Made by a program: the position numbers and the translations under genes. From Ichthyenterobacterium magnum (GTDB lineage: Bacteria > Bacteroidota > Bacteroidia > Flavobacteriales > Flavobacteriaceae), in contig NZ_RAQJ01000001.1 in NCBI RefSeq assembly GCF_003610635.1, positions 744,474 through 808,473 of the forward strand: a stretch of 64,000 nucleotides of DNA. The letters are read 5' to 3'. Shown piece after piece: positions 1 through 8,620 of the stretch; positions within the stretch are counted from its first letter, which is position 1; each line of letters begins with the position of its first letter. The notes under the pieces are model-generated. The model ran no database searches, was not told where the DNA came from, and saw only the letters and a program-made list of their open reading frames with translations.

Positions 1-1632
1 TCCAGGTTCAACCTCATCAATAATCTTATCAAACTTGTTTAAATCGGCTTCAGTGGCATCAAAAACAAAGTCTTTGTCTGCATCTTTTAGCTTTACTTTA
101 AACTCTTTTTTAGGATGCACATATTGAGCAACATAAGGATCGTAATAATGTGATTTCATAAACTCAATCATTAACGATTTTGAGAAATTTGAAAATTGAT
201 TACTAATGCTAACGCCTCCAATTAGATATTTATGTTCTGGGTAACGTAATGTAGTATGTACAATGCCTTTCCATAATAAAAATAAAGGCATAGGTTTTTG
301 TTGGTATTCTTTAATAATGAATGCACGTCCCATTTCTATAGCTTCGCTCATCATCTTATGCAACTCTGGTTCAAAACGAAATAAATCTTGAAGGTAAAAC
401 CCATCAATCCCATGAACTTCAAATATTTTAGAACCTAATCCCATTCTATAAGCTCCTGCAATTACTTTTTTATCATCATCCCAGAGAAACATATGATGGT
501 AATAGGTATCAAAAGTATCTAAGTCTATAGCTTCATTTGTGCCTTCACCTACTTCTCTAAATGTAATCTCACGAAGCCTTCCTAATTCTCTTAAAATGTT
601 AGGTATTTTTTTAGCCGAAGCTAAATACACTTCATAATTTTTACTTTTAAGTAATCTACTATCATCCTTTTTTAAAGCTTCAACCTCCTTAATCATAACA
701 TCAGAATCTACTGGTGTTACAATCTTTTTAGGAACCTTAGGAATAATTGGTGTTTTTAAAGTTGATGAAATATTTTTTAATACCTTTTCTTTATCATCAA
801 ATGAATTAGAAAGCATATAGGTTTTCTTTCTTAAAAATTCAGAAAAATCATGAAGCGAAACATGTTCCTTTTGAGCTTTTACCGAAATAGATTTACCTAT
901 TCTTACTTTAATAGTTCTATGCTTTTGAGTTAATAACTCAGAAGGTAATTTGGCTGTTCTAAACGTATCACTAATCTTAGAAAGCTTATAGAATAACTTA
1001 CTGTTTTTTGCATGAAAATAAATAGGAACAACTGGTACTTCTGCTTTTTGAATAAGCTTCATTGCAGCATCTTCCCAAGGTTTGTCTACTACTAATTTTC
1101 CATCTCTATATGTAGATACTTCTCCTGCTGGAAAAACACCAAGAGGATGTCCTTCTCTTAAATGCAAAATTGCGTTTTTAAAACCTGCAATACTAGATTT
1201 AACATCCTTTCGGTCTTCAAAAGGATTAACTGGCATTATATAAGGCTTTAATGGCTCAATACGATGCAATAAAAAATTGGCTATGATTTTAAAATCTTTT
1301 CGTTGCTCGAGCATTAATTTTAACAATAAAATACCATCAATGCCTCCGAGTGGATGATTAGACACAGTAATATAAGCACCATCTTTAGGCAAACGCTTAA
1401 GGTCTTCTTCTGGGATTTCAAATTTTATTTGAAAATCGTCAAGTATCCCATCTAAAAACGGAACGTCATTAAGATGTTTGTTTCGTTTATATATTTTATT
1501 AAGTGTAGATATTTTAAGTACTTTCATTAATATCCATCCAAAAAAAGTGCCTATAAAACCATATTTATCTGCATGAATAGCTTTTGCTACTTCTTTAGCG
1601 GTTACTAATCCAATATCTTGTTGTTTAGCCAT
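1..1632 (-). CDS. Lysophospholipid acyltransferase / GNAT N-acyltransferase fusion, 3' end cut by window
   Basis: The frame is open from an ATG at 1632 to the window edge, giving 544 residues with the C-terminus missing. The N-terminal half is a PlsC-like acyltransferase: an NHPLGGID motif at about residues 92-99 (the NHPxGGxD variant of the HX4D catalytic motif) and FPAGE at about 167-171, corresponding to the acyl-acceptor block. The half after about residue 330 resembles the OlsB/hemolysin-type N-acyltransferases (Acetyltransf_5-like), with a GLGSKIFEVHGIDGFY block and an RAFI stretch. Such fusions are common in Bacteroidota. Two-domain OlsB/OlsA-type enzymes make acyloxyacyl amino-acid lipids (ornithine or glycine lipids), so a role in aminolipid synthesis at the inner membrane is likely. 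That function is inferred from domain content; the substrate amino acid cannot be read from sequence. Confidence 0.85.
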   Translation of the reverse strand, partial: MAKQQDIGLVTAKEVAKAIHADKYGFIGTFFGWILMKVLKISTLNKIYKRNKHLNDVPFLDGILDDFQIKFEIPEEDLKRLPKDGAYITVSNHPLGGIDGILLLKLMLEQRKDFKIIANFLLHRIEPLKPYIMPVNPFEDRKDVKSSIAGFKNAILHLREGHPLGVFPAGEVSTYRDGKLVVDKPWEDAAMKLIQKAEVPVVPIYFHAKNSKLFYKLSKISDTFRTAKLPSELLTQKHRTIKVRIGKSISVKAQKEHVSLHDFSEFLRKKTYMLSNSFDDKEKVLKNISSTLKTPIIPKVPKKIVTPVDSDVMIKEVEALKKDDSRLLKSKNYEVYLASAKKIPNILRELGRLREITFREVGEGTNEAIDLDTFDTYYHHMFLWDDDKKVIAGAYRMGLGSKIFEVHGIDGFYLQDLFRFEPELHKMMSEAIEMGRAFIIKEYQQKPMPLFLLWKGIVHTTLRYPEHKYLIGGVSISNQFSNFSKSLMIEFMKSHYYDPYVAQYVHPKKEFKVKLKDADKDFVFDATEADLNKFDKIIDEVEPG

Positions 1633-1654
1633 AGGTGTAAATGTACTAAATTGT

Positions 1655-2905
1655 TTATTTAGTTACGATTTGTACTGTTTCTCTAGTTAATTGCTTTAAG
1701 ATTACTGTTTTATCTTTTTCTAGTTGCTTAATTGCTTGCTCATTATAATGCCTTACAGTATAAAGACTCACTTTTTTATGAAATGTTACTCTAAATTTTG
1801 CTTTTAAATGAAGTAGTAATTTTTCTAAATTATTATAACTATCCTCAAAACATACAGAAAAACTAATAGCTGAGTTTTGAATAACATCAACTTTCATTTT
1901 ATATAAATGTAGTAAGCTAAAAATTTCACTTATATTTTCTTCAACAACATATGAAAAATCTAATGAAGATAGTGACACCAATACTTGATTCTTTTTAACT
2001 ATAAAGCAAGGTATATTTGGTTCTAAAGCTATTCCTTTAGCCACCATTGTTCCTGAGTTTTCTGGCTTTAAAAACGACTTCACATACAACGGAATCTCTT
2101 TCTGTTGTAAAGGCTGCAATGTCTTAGGATGAATTACAGATGCACCGTAAAAAGCCAACTCAATAGCCTCATGATACGATATTTTGTTTAAAAGTTGTGC
2201 ATTCTCAAAGTAACGTGGATCTGCATTTAAAACACCAGGCACATCTTTCCATATAGTTGCACTATCAGCATTTAAACAATATGCAAAAATAGCCGCTGTA
2301 TAATCGCTTCCTTCTCGTCCTAATGTTGTGGTGAAGTTATTAGAATCGCTTCCTAAAAATCCTTGAGTAATATTTAAGACATTCGTTTTTAATTGCAATT
2401 TAATTTGAGTTTGTGTTTTTTCCCAATTAACATTAGCTCTTCTGTAATAATCATCTGTTTTAATGCATTCTCTAACATCTAACCAATGGTTTTTAATACC
2501 GATTTCATTTAAATATGCACTAATAATAGTTGTAGAAATAAGCTCTCCATAACCTATAGTTTGATCATAAACAAAATTGTAATCTGGTGATTTATTACGT
2601 TTTAAGAAGCTTTCAAATTCTTCAAAAATTGATATGAGTTTATTAAATATTGGATGGTGCTCATTTTCAAATAAATCTAATATAATTTCATTATGAAACT
2701 TTTTTACATCTTGTATCGAACTTTGTAACTCTGTTTTATTATTAAAATAATTATTAATAATAGATTCAAATGCATTGGTCATTTTCCCCATAGCAGAAAC
2801 AACAACAAGTGTGTTTTTATAACCTACGCTTTGTAATACATTTGCTAGGTTTTTAACACCATTAGCATCTTTAACAGAAGCGCCACCAAATTTAAATACT
2901 TGCAT
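1655..2905 (-). CDS. lysC: Aspartate kinase
   Basis: This 416-residue protein phosphorylates L-aspartate, the first step to lysine, threonine, methionine and diaminopimelate. The kinase signature KFGGASV lies at residues 5-11; GREGSDYTAA and the VIHPKTLQPL segment follow in the amino-acid-kinase fold, and the last ~130 residues have the length expected of ACT regulatory domains. I chose the ATG at 2905: an in-frame codon at 2944 would add 13 residues that precede the usual MxVxKFGG start and would overlap the upstream acetyltransferase gene. With this start there is 1 nt between the two genes, so they are almost certainly cotranscribed. It is monofunctional, with no homoserine dehydrogenase or DAP decarboxylase domain fused. 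Confidence 0.93.
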   Translation of the reverse strand: MQVFKFGGASVKDANGVKNLANVLQSVGYKNTLVVVSAMGKMTNAFESIINNYFNNKTELQSSIQDVKKFHNEIILDLFENEHHPIFNKLISIFEEFESFLKRNKSPDYNFVYDQTIGYGELISTTIISAYLNEIGIKNHWLDVRECIKTDDYYRRANVNWEKTQTQIKLQLKTNVLNITQGFLGSDSNNFTTTLGREGSDYTAAIFAYCLNADSATIWKDVPGVLNADPRYFENAQLLNKISYHEAIELAFYGASVIHPKTLQPLQQKEIPLYVKSFLKPENSGTMVAKGIALEPNIPCFIVKKNQVLVSLSSLDFSYVVEENISEIFSLLHLYKMKVDVIQNSAISFSVCFEDSYNNLEKLLLHLKAKFRVTFHKKVSLYTVRHYNEQAIKQLEKDKTVILKQLTRETVQIVTK

Positions 2906-2906
2906 G

Positions 2907-3386
2907 TTATAGTTTTGATATGTATTCTTTAATTCCTTGCTCATCTAACTGAACAACGTCCCAATCACGCATAACGTTTGCGCCTTTCTTCTCATAAAAT
3001 TCAATAGCTGGTTCGTTCCAATCTAAAACTTCCCAGCAAATACGTTTTGCACCAATACTATTTCCATATTTAATAACCTCATCTAAAAGTGCGGTTCCTA
3101 AACCAGTTCCTCTAACATTTTGGCTTACAATTAAGTCTTCTAAATGTAATGCAGAACCTACCCAAGTAGAGAATCGTTTATATACAATTGCAATACCTTC
3201 AATTTTATTGTCTATCTCAGCAACAATGCAATGAAATTCTGGTTGATCTCCAAAGCCAGATTTTTGTAAATCCTCAACCGTTATTTTAACAGCATCAGGT
3301 TCTTTTTCAAAAACCGCAAGCTCCTTAATTAAATTAAGTACTTGAAACATATCGTCTTTAATTGCTGTTCTTATTGTAAAATTCAT
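2907..3386 (-). CDS. GNAT acetyltransferase, SSAT (spermidine/spermine N-acetyltransferase)-like
   Basis: A 159-residue single-domain GNAT protein. The acetyl-CoA binding loop is visible as VRGTGLGTALL (Q/RxxGxG/A type) near residue 95, followed by a WNEPAIEFYEKKGA block. The order of IKELAVFEKEP, HCIVAE, LEDLIV and WNEPAIxFYxxxGA matches eukaryotic SAT1-type polyamine acetyltransferases closely. A polyamine or small-amine substrate is therefore plausible but unproven. It is the first gene of a two-gene unit with lysC (1 nt gap). A TATCTTTG -7 box lies 17 nt upstream of its ATG. Confidence 0.85.
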   Translation of the reverse strand: MNFTIRTAIKDDMFQVLNLIKELAVFEKEPDAVKITVEDLQKSGFGDQPEFHCIVAEIDNKIEGIAIVYKRFSTWVGSALHLEDLIVSQNVRGTGLGTALLDEVIKYGNSIGAKRICWEVLDWNEPAIEFYEKKGANVMRDWDVVQLDEQGIKEYISKL

Positions 3387-3402
3387 TCAAAATAATTTAA
3401 AT

Positions 3403-3410
3403 CAAAGATA
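3403..3410 (-). promoter_or_regulatory. Candidate -7 box for the acetyltransferase-lysC operon
   Basis: The minus-strand sequence TATCTTTG matches the Bacteroidota primary-sigma -7 consensus TAnnTTTG, 17 nt before the ATG at 3386. No clear TTG -33 element is seen. Confidence 0.55.
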
Positions 3411-3477
3411 GTTTAAAAAGTTAAATCTTTAGCTCTATTAAAATGAAACGAAAACGTAATAGTTTACTAAAAAATGC

Positions 3478-3485
3478 GATATTTG
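3478..3485 (+). promoter_or_regulatory. Candidate -7 box for fbp
   Basis: GATATTTG differs from TAnnTTTG at one position and lies 23 nt before the fbp ATG. It is divergent from the lysC-operon box at 3403-3410, so the 120-bp gap holds two opposed promoters. Confidence 0.35.
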
Positions 3486-3508
3486 TAAAAACAAACAACT
3501 AGCTTAGC

Positions 3509-4516
3509 ATGTCTCAAAAAAACCAAACTCTTGGTGAATTTATTATAGAAAATCAATCGTCATTTAAATACACTTCTGGAGAATTGTCTCGATTAATCAA
3601 CTCGATTAGATTAGCCGCAAAAGTGGTAAATCACGAAGTTAACAAAGCTGGTTTAGTAGATATTATTGGAGCTGCTGGTGATACTAACATTCAAGGTGAA
3701 GACCAACAAAAATTAGACGTATATGCTAATGATAAATTTATACAAACACTAACCAATAGAAATATTGTTTGTGGTATTGCTAGTGAAGAAGAAGACGATT
3801 TTATAAGTATAAATAGTCAAGACGAAAACAATCAAAATAAATATATTGTATTAATAGACCCTTTAGATGGTTCGTCTAATATTGATGTTAATGTTTCTGT
3901 AGGTACTATTTTTTCAATTTACAGGCGTGTTACTCCAGTAGGAACTCCTGTTACTATTGAAGATTTTCTTCAAAAAGGAAATCAACAAGTTGCTGCTGGT
4001 TATGTGGTTTACGGAACCTCAACAATGCTCGTTTACACTACTGGAGATGGTGTTAATGGCTTTACATTAAATCCTGCTATTGGCACATTTTATTTATCAC
4101 ATCCTGATATGAGTTTTCCTGAAGACGGAAAAATTTATTCTGTAAATGAAGGAAACTATATCCACTTCCCTCAAGGCATGAAAGACTACATAAAATATTG
4201 CCAAATGGAAGAAGGAGACCGACCATATACCTCAAGATATATTGGATCATTAGTTTCAGATTTTCATAGAAATATGATTAAAGGAGGCATTTATATGTAT
4301 CCTAAAAGTTCTAAAAACTCAAACGGAAAATTACGTTTACTTTATGAGTGTAATCCTATGGCTTATCTTGCTGAGCAAGCCAATGGTAAGGCTAGTGATG
4401 GGTTTACTAGAATTATGGATATAGAACCAACTGAGCTACATCAACGTGTTCCATTTATTTGTGGAAGCAAAAATATGGTAGAAAAAGCAGAAGAGTTTAT
4501 GCGTAATGCACAATAA
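3509..4516 (+). CDS. fbp: Class I fructose-1,6-bisphosphatase
   Basis: A 335-residue enzyme that hydrolyses fructose-1,6-bisphosphate to fructose-6-phosphate in gluconeogenesis. The class I metal-binding motif [10 protein letters not shown] starts at residue 117, preceded by the GIASEEEDD acidic ligands near residue 91. The C-terminal block [20 protein letters not shown] carries the conserved substrate-site residues. Length and motif order are normal for bacterial class I FBPase. It is monocistronic, with a divergent neighbour upstream and a convergent one downstream separated by a shared terminator hairpin. Confidence 0.96.
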   Translation: MSQKNQTLGEFIIENQSSFKYTSGELSRLINSIRLAAKVVNHEVNKAGLVDIIGAAGDTNIQGEDQQKLDVYANDKFIQTLTNRNIVCGIASEEEDDFISINSQDENNQNKYIVLIDPLDGSSNIDVNVSVGTIFSIYRRVTPVGTPVTIEDFLQKGNQQVAAGYVVYGTSTMLVYTTGDGVNGFTLNPAIGTFYLSHPDMSFPEDGKIYSVNEGNYIHFPQGMKDYIKYCQMEEGDRPYTSRYIGSLVSDFHRNMIKGGIYMYPKSSKNSNGKLRLLYECNPMAYLAEQANGKASDGFTRIMDIEPTELHQRVPFICGSKNMVEKAEEFMRNAQ

Positions 4517-4520
4517 AAAA

Positions 4521-4560
4521 AGCGAACTACACTTCAATTTTACCCAGTGATTAGTTCGCT
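4521..4560. terminator. Bidirectional terminator between fbp and the terB-like gene
   Basis: The arms AGCGAACTA (4521-4529) and TAGTTCGCT (4552-4560) are perfectly complementary around a 22-nt loop. An A-tract precedes and a T-rich stretch follows, so the structure can terminate transcription from both convergent genes. Confidence 0.7.
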
Positions 4561-4585
4561 TTATATATTTTTAATTAATAGATGT

Positions 4586-5017
4586 CTATCTATTCATCAT
4601 TTTTATTTCTTCTATAAACGTATCTATATCAACACCGTTGCTTACAAGGGTTAATGCTTTGTCAACAACATACTTTACATTCTCTGGAGAAAACCCAAGT
4701 CCTACAGCAATTTTTCTTAACACAACCTCTTCATGATCTCCTTTAATATGATCGACATAAACCATACGAGATAAATCGTACAAACGCTCTAAACGTCTAT
4801 TATATAACATTGGAGGGCTAATTGGATGCGTAGCATAATCCTTCAAAATCTCCTTGTATTCTGACTCACTAATATCTAAATTTCTAGCTAATCGATCTAA
4901 AAATGCTTGTTCTTCTTCGCTTATAACACCATCATCCATTGCAACTCTAACTATGGCAGCAAAATGATCTTGGTTACGCTTTTTAAATCCGCTATCAAAT
5001 AAATCTGAAAATGACAT
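4586..5017 (-). CDS. TerB-like (tellurite-resistance fold) protein
   Basis: A 143-residue helical protein. The segment FAAIVRVAMDDGVISEEEQAFLDRLARNLDIS is typical of the TerB/DjlA-like fold, in which an acidic loop of the D(D/G)xxxxEE type binds a metal ion. There is no ter operon nearby, so a role in tellurite resistance should not be assumed; stand-alone TerB proteins of this size are widespread in flavobacteria with unknown role. No signal peptide, so cytoplasmic. A candidate -7 box lies 23 nt upstream at 5041-5048. Confidence 0.75.
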   Translation of the reverse strand: MSFSDLFDSGFKKRNQDHFAAIVRVAMDDGVISEEEQAFLDRLARNLDISESEYKEILKDYATHPISPPMLYNRRLERLYDLSRMVYVDHIKGDHEEVVLRKIAVGLGFSPENVKYVVDKALTLVSNGVDIDTFIEEIKMMNR

Positions 5018-5040
5018 ATATTCTTGTTTTTAAAGTACTG

Positions 5041-5048
5041 CAAAGATA
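5041..5048 (-). promoter_or_regulatory. Candidate -7 box for the terB-like gene
   Basis: Minus-strand TATCTTTG matches TAnnTTTG exactly, 23 nt before the ATG at 5017. It is the same octamer as before the lysC operon. Confidence 0.5.
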
Positions 5049-5091
5049 GTTTTATTAATACATTTTATCAATACTCATCCAACAAAATTTT

Positions 5092-5099
5092 TATATTTG
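5092..5099 (+). promoter_or_regulatory. Candidate -7 box for mfd
   Basis: TATATTTG fits TAnnTTTG and ends 16 nt before the TTG start of mfd. The spacing supports the TTG at 5116 as the real start. Confidence 0.55.
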
Positions 5100-5115
5100 C
5101 ACAAAATAAATTGAC

Positions 5116-8100
5116 TTGAGTAAATCCATTCTCTCGCAAACATATGCTCAGGCTTTGCAAACGCAAAATCTGCAGATTGCTATTGCCAAAACACAACCTT
5201 TCGACTCTGCTCAAAACAAGAGTAGAACCCATTTAAAAGGTCTTGTTGGATCTGCTTTATCGCTTGTTTTAACAGAAAGTTTTAAACAAGCAGACAAGCC
5301 ATTCTTACTTATTTTTAATGATAAAGAAGAAGCTGCTTTCTATCTTAATGATTTAGAGGTTTTACTTAATGATAAAGATGTTCTTTTCTATCCTGGAAGT
5401 TATAGAAGACCTTATCAAATTGAAGAAACTGATAATGCTAATGTGCTACTTAGAGCCGAAGTTTTAAACCGAATTAATTCGCGCAAAAAACCAGCTATTA
5501 TTGTTACCTATCCAGATGCGCTTTTTGAAAAAGTTGTTACACGTCGCGAGCTTGAAAAAAATACATTAAAAGTTGCTGTAAACGATAATTTATCGATAGA
5601 CTTTGTAAACGAAGTGCTGTTTGAATACAAATTTAAACGCGTTGATTTTGTTACCGAACCTGGAGAGTTTTCTGTACGAGGTGGCATTGTTGATGTATTT
5701 TCATTTTCGCATGACGAACCCTACAGAATTGAGTTTTTTGGTGATGAAGTGGATAGTATTAGAACCTTTGACGTAGAAACTCAACTCTCTACAGAACAAA
5801 TAAAAAAGATAAGCATCATACCAAATGTTGCCAACAAGTTTTTAGACGAAAGCAGACAGAGTTTCTTAAAATATATAGCTTCTAAAACAGTGGTGTTTTC
5901 TAAAAATTCAGAATTATTATTTTCTAGAATTGATGATTTTTTTGATAAAGCTTCTAAAACATTTAAAACATTATCAGAAACGATAAATCATTCAAAACCT
6001 GAAGAATTATTTTGCAATTCTAAATTGTTAAAAAAGCAATTACTAGATTTTACTTTGGTAGAGTTTGGTGCTTCGACTGCGCTCAGCAACCAAGCGACTC
6101 AGGCTATTGAATTCAACACAAAACCTCAACCTTCTTTTAATAAACAATTTAATCTTTTAATTGACGATTTAAATGCTAATCACAACAAGGGATTTACAAA
6201 TTATATTGCTTGTGCAACAGAACAACAAGCAACACGGTTTCATGATATTTTTGAAGATCTAGATCAAGATGTGCACTATAAAACCATAGTCGCTTCTTTA
6301 TATCAAGGATTTAAAGATAACGACCAAAAAATTACGTGTTATACAGATCATCAAATCTTTGAACGCTATCATAAATTCCATTTAAAAAATGGATATGCAA
6401 AAAAGCAAGCCATCACATTAAAAGAGCTTACAAATTTAGACATTGGCGATTATGTTACGCATATAGATCATGGTATTGGTAAATTTGGAGGTTTACAAAA
6501 AATAGATGTAGAAGGTAAAAAACAAGAAGCTATAAAATTAGTTTATGGTGAACGAGATGTGCTGTATTTAAGCATACATTCTTTACATAAAATCACCAAG
6601 TTTAATGGTAAAGATGGAAAGCCACCAAAGATTTATAAATTAGGAAGCAAAGCTTGGAAAACCCTTAAACAAAAAACAAAATCTAGAGTTAAAGAAATTG
6701 CTTTTAATCTTATTAAACTCTATGCCAAACGCAAATTAGAAAAAGGCTATCAATACAATCCAGATAGCTATATGCAACATGAATTAGAAGCTTCTTTTGT
6801 GTATGAAGATACACCTGACCAAACAACAGCTACAGCAGATATTAAAGTTGATATGGAAAGTGAGCGCCCAATGGATCGCTTAGTTTGTGGTGATGTAGGT
6901 TTTGGAAAAACCGAAGTTGCTATTCGTGCTGCATTTAAAGCTGTAGATAACGGAAAGCAAGTTGCGGTTTTAGTGCCAACAACAATTTTAGCTTATCAGC
7001 ATCAAAAAACCTTTAGCGAGCGTTTAAAAAACTTTCCTGTAACGGTAGATTACTTAAACCGTTTTAGAACAGCAAAAGAAAAACGTATTACACTTGAAGA
7101 ACTTGAAGCAGGTAAGGTTGATATTATTATTGGTACACACCAACTCGTGAATAAAAACGTAAAATTTAAAGATTTAGGGTTACTTATTGTTGATGAAGAA
7201 CAAAAATTTGGAGTTGCTGTAAAAGAAAAATTAAAAACACTTAAAGATAATGTTGATGTTTTAACATTAACCGCAACGCCAATTCCTAGAACGCTTCAGT
7301 TTAGTTTAATGGCTGCTAGAGATTTATCTGTAATTACAACGCCACCTCCAAATAGATACCCAATTGAAAGTCATGTAATTCGTTTTAATGAAGAAACTAT
7401 TCGTGATGCCGTAACCTATGAGATACAACGTGGCGGACAAGTTTTCTTCATTCATAACCGTATTGAAAACATTAAAGAAGTTGCTGGTATGATTCAGCGA
7501 TTGGTTCCTGATGCAAAAATTGGTATTGGTCATGGGCAACTTGATGGTAAAAAACTAGAACAACTCATGCTTGCTTTTATGAATGGCGCATTTGATGTTT
7601 TGGTAAGTACAACTATTGTTGAAAGTGGTTTAGATGTACCTAATGCAAACACCATTTTTATTAATAATGCCAATAATTTTGGTTTGAGTGACTTACACCA
7701 AATGCGTGGTCGTGTTGGTAGAAGTAATAAAAAAGCGTTTTGCTATTTTATTACTCCAGAATATTCTGCTATGACAAATGATGCTAGAAAACGTATTACC
7801 GCTTTAGAACAATTTACTGAATTAGGAAGCGGATTTAATATTGCTATGAAAGATTTAGAAATTCGTGGTGCTGGTGATTTACTTGGTGGAGAACAAAGTG
7901 GTTTTATAAATGAAATAGGGTTTGATACGTATCAAAAAATATTAAATGAAGCGATTGAAGAACTTAAAGAAACTGAATTTAAAGATTTATATCAAGATGA
8001 TGGCAAAGAAAAAGACTACGTTAAAGATATTACTATAGACACCAGTTTTGAACTTCTGTTTCCTGATGATTATGTAAACAATATTACCGAACGCTTAAAC

Positions 8101-8484
8101 CTTTATACACAGCTAAATAATTTAAAAACCGAAGCAGAACTTCAAAAATTTGAAACTGAAATTGTAGACCGTTTTGGCGAGTTACCAATTCAGGTTATAG
8201 ATTTACTAAATAGTGTACGTATAAAGTGGATTGCTACTAAAATAGGTTTAGAAAAAGTAATCATGAAACAAAACAAACTCATTGGTTATTTTATTAATGA
8301 TCAACAGAGCGCTTTTTATCAAAGTTCTGGGTTTACAAAAGTGTTACAATTTGTACAAGCAAATCCTACAGCATGTAAAATGAAAGAAAAACAAACCAGA
8401 AATGGTTTACGTTTATTACTTACTTTTGAAAACATAAAATCTATAGAACAAGCTTTAAAAGTATTACAGCCCATTTTGGCTTAA
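5116..8484 (+). CDS. mfd: Transcription-repair coupling factor
   Basis: A 1122-residue SF2 translocase that removes stalled RNA polymerase and recruits UvrA. Visible parts in order: an N-terminal UvrB-homology region, the RNA-polymerase interaction domain (DYVTHIDHGIGKFGG near residue 450), the helicase core with Walker A GDVGFGKTE near 593, DEEQ motif II, the TATPIPRTL and QMRGRVGR motifs, and the C-terminal TRCF domain. The start is TTG: the first ATG is far downstream and the sequence SKSILSQTYAQ is the family N-terminus. Two segments, residues 28-37 and about 318-330, look like in-frame insertions of a short DNA repeat (see repeat entries). The protein is otherwise full length with no frameshift. 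No gene overlaps it usefully on the other strand. Confidence 0.96.
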   Translation: MSKSILSQTYAQALQTQNLQIAIAKTQPFDSAQNKSRTHLKGLVGSALSLVLTESFKQADKPFLLIFNDKEEAAFYLNDLEVLLNDKDVLFYPGSYRRPYQIEETDNANVLLRAEVLNRINSRKKPAIIVTYPDALFEKVVTRRELEKNTLKVAVNDNLSIDFVNEVLFEYKFKRVDFVTEPGEFSVRGGIVDVFSFSHDEPYRIEFFGDEVDSIRTFDVETQLSTEQIKKISIIPNVANKFLDESRQSFLKYIASKTVVFSKNSELLFSRIDDFFDKASKTFKTLSETINHSKPEELFCNSKLLKKQLLDFTLVEFGASTALSNQATQAIEFNTKPQPSFNKQFNLLIDDLNANHNKGFTNYIACATEQQATRFHDIFEDLDQDVHYKTIVASLYQGFKDNDQKITCYTDHQIFERYHKFHLKNGYAKKQAITLKELTNLDIGDYVTHIDHGIGKFGGLQKIDVEGKKQEAIKLVYGERDVLYLSIHSLHKITKFNGKDGKPPKIYKLGSKAWKTLKQKTKSRVKEIAFNLIKLYAKRKLEKGYQYNPDSYMQHELEASFVYEDTPDQTTATADIKVDMESERPMDRLVCGDVGFGKTEVAIRAAFKAVDNGKQVAVLVPTTILAYQHQKTFSERLKNFPVTVDYLNRFRTAKEKRITLEELEAGKVDIIIGTHQLVNKNVKFKDLGLLIVDEEQKFGVAVKEKLKTLKDNVDVLTLTATPIPRTLQFSLMAARDLSVITTPPPNRYPIESHVIRFNEETIRDAVTYEIQRGGQVFFIHNRIENIKEVAGMIQRLVPDAKIGIGHGQLDGKKLEQLMLAFMNGAFDVLVSTTIVESGLDVPNANTIFINNANNFGLSDLHQMRGRVGRSNKKAFCYFITPEYSAMTNDARKRITALEQFTELGSGFNIAMKDLEIRGAGDLLGGEQSGFINEIGFDTYQKILNEAIEELKETEFKDLYQDDGKEKDYVKDITIDTSFELLFPDDYVNNITERLNLYTQLNNLKTEAELQKFETEIVDRFGELPIQVIDLLNSVRIKWIATKIGLEKVIMKQNKLIGYFINDQQSAFYQSSGFTKVLQFVQANPTACKMKEKQTRNGLRLLLTFENIKSIEQALKVLQPILA
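5197..5230 (+). repeat. Dispersed short repeat inside mfd, copy a
   Basis: The core CCTTTCGACTCTGCTCA (5197-5213) is translated as PFDSAQ at residues 28-33. It matches 15 of 17 positions with the intergenic copy at 52190-52206 and shares TCGACT..GCTCA with the copy at 6073. The insertion lies in the weakly conserved N-terminal segment of Mfd, between AIAKTQ and THLKGLVGS. The outer boundary of the inserted block is a guess. Confidence 0.5.
6068..6106 (+). repeat. Dispersed short repeat inside mfd, copy b
   Basis: The core CTTCGACTGCGCTCAG (6071-6086) is translated as STALS near residues 320-324. This is a different frame from copy a, where the same bases give FDSAQ. A shared DNA motif read in two frames argues for insertion at DNA level rather than protein homology. 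It sits in the linker between VEFG and IEFNTKPQPSFN. Block boundaries are approximate. Confidence 0.5.
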
Positions 8485-8544
8485 TTATTGAAAACAGCAA
8501 AGTGATTTAAAAAACATTAATTTAAACAGATGAAACGAGCATGT

Positions 8545-8562
8545 TAAAAAGCTTATCACATT
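8545..8562 (+). other. Small dyad in the mfd-thioredoxin gap
   Basis: ATCACA and TGTGAT form a 6-bp inverted repeat around TTAGGG. There is no T-tract, so it is not an obvious terminator; an operator is possible. The 136-bp gap (8485-8620) otherwise shows nothing recognisable. Confidence 0.25.
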
Positions 8563-8620
8563 AGGGTGTGATTAATAGCGAACAACATGTGACCATAAAA
8601 AAAACAATAGAATTAAACAC

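Noticed and set aside
2906-2944. Longer N-terminus for aspartate kinase starting at 2944
   Set aside because: It adds 13 residues before the conserved start and overlaps the acetyltransferase gene; the ATG at 2905 fits better.
4586-5017. Tellurite-resistance locus
   Set aside because: Only a single TerB-like gene is present, without terA/C/D/E or terZ partners.
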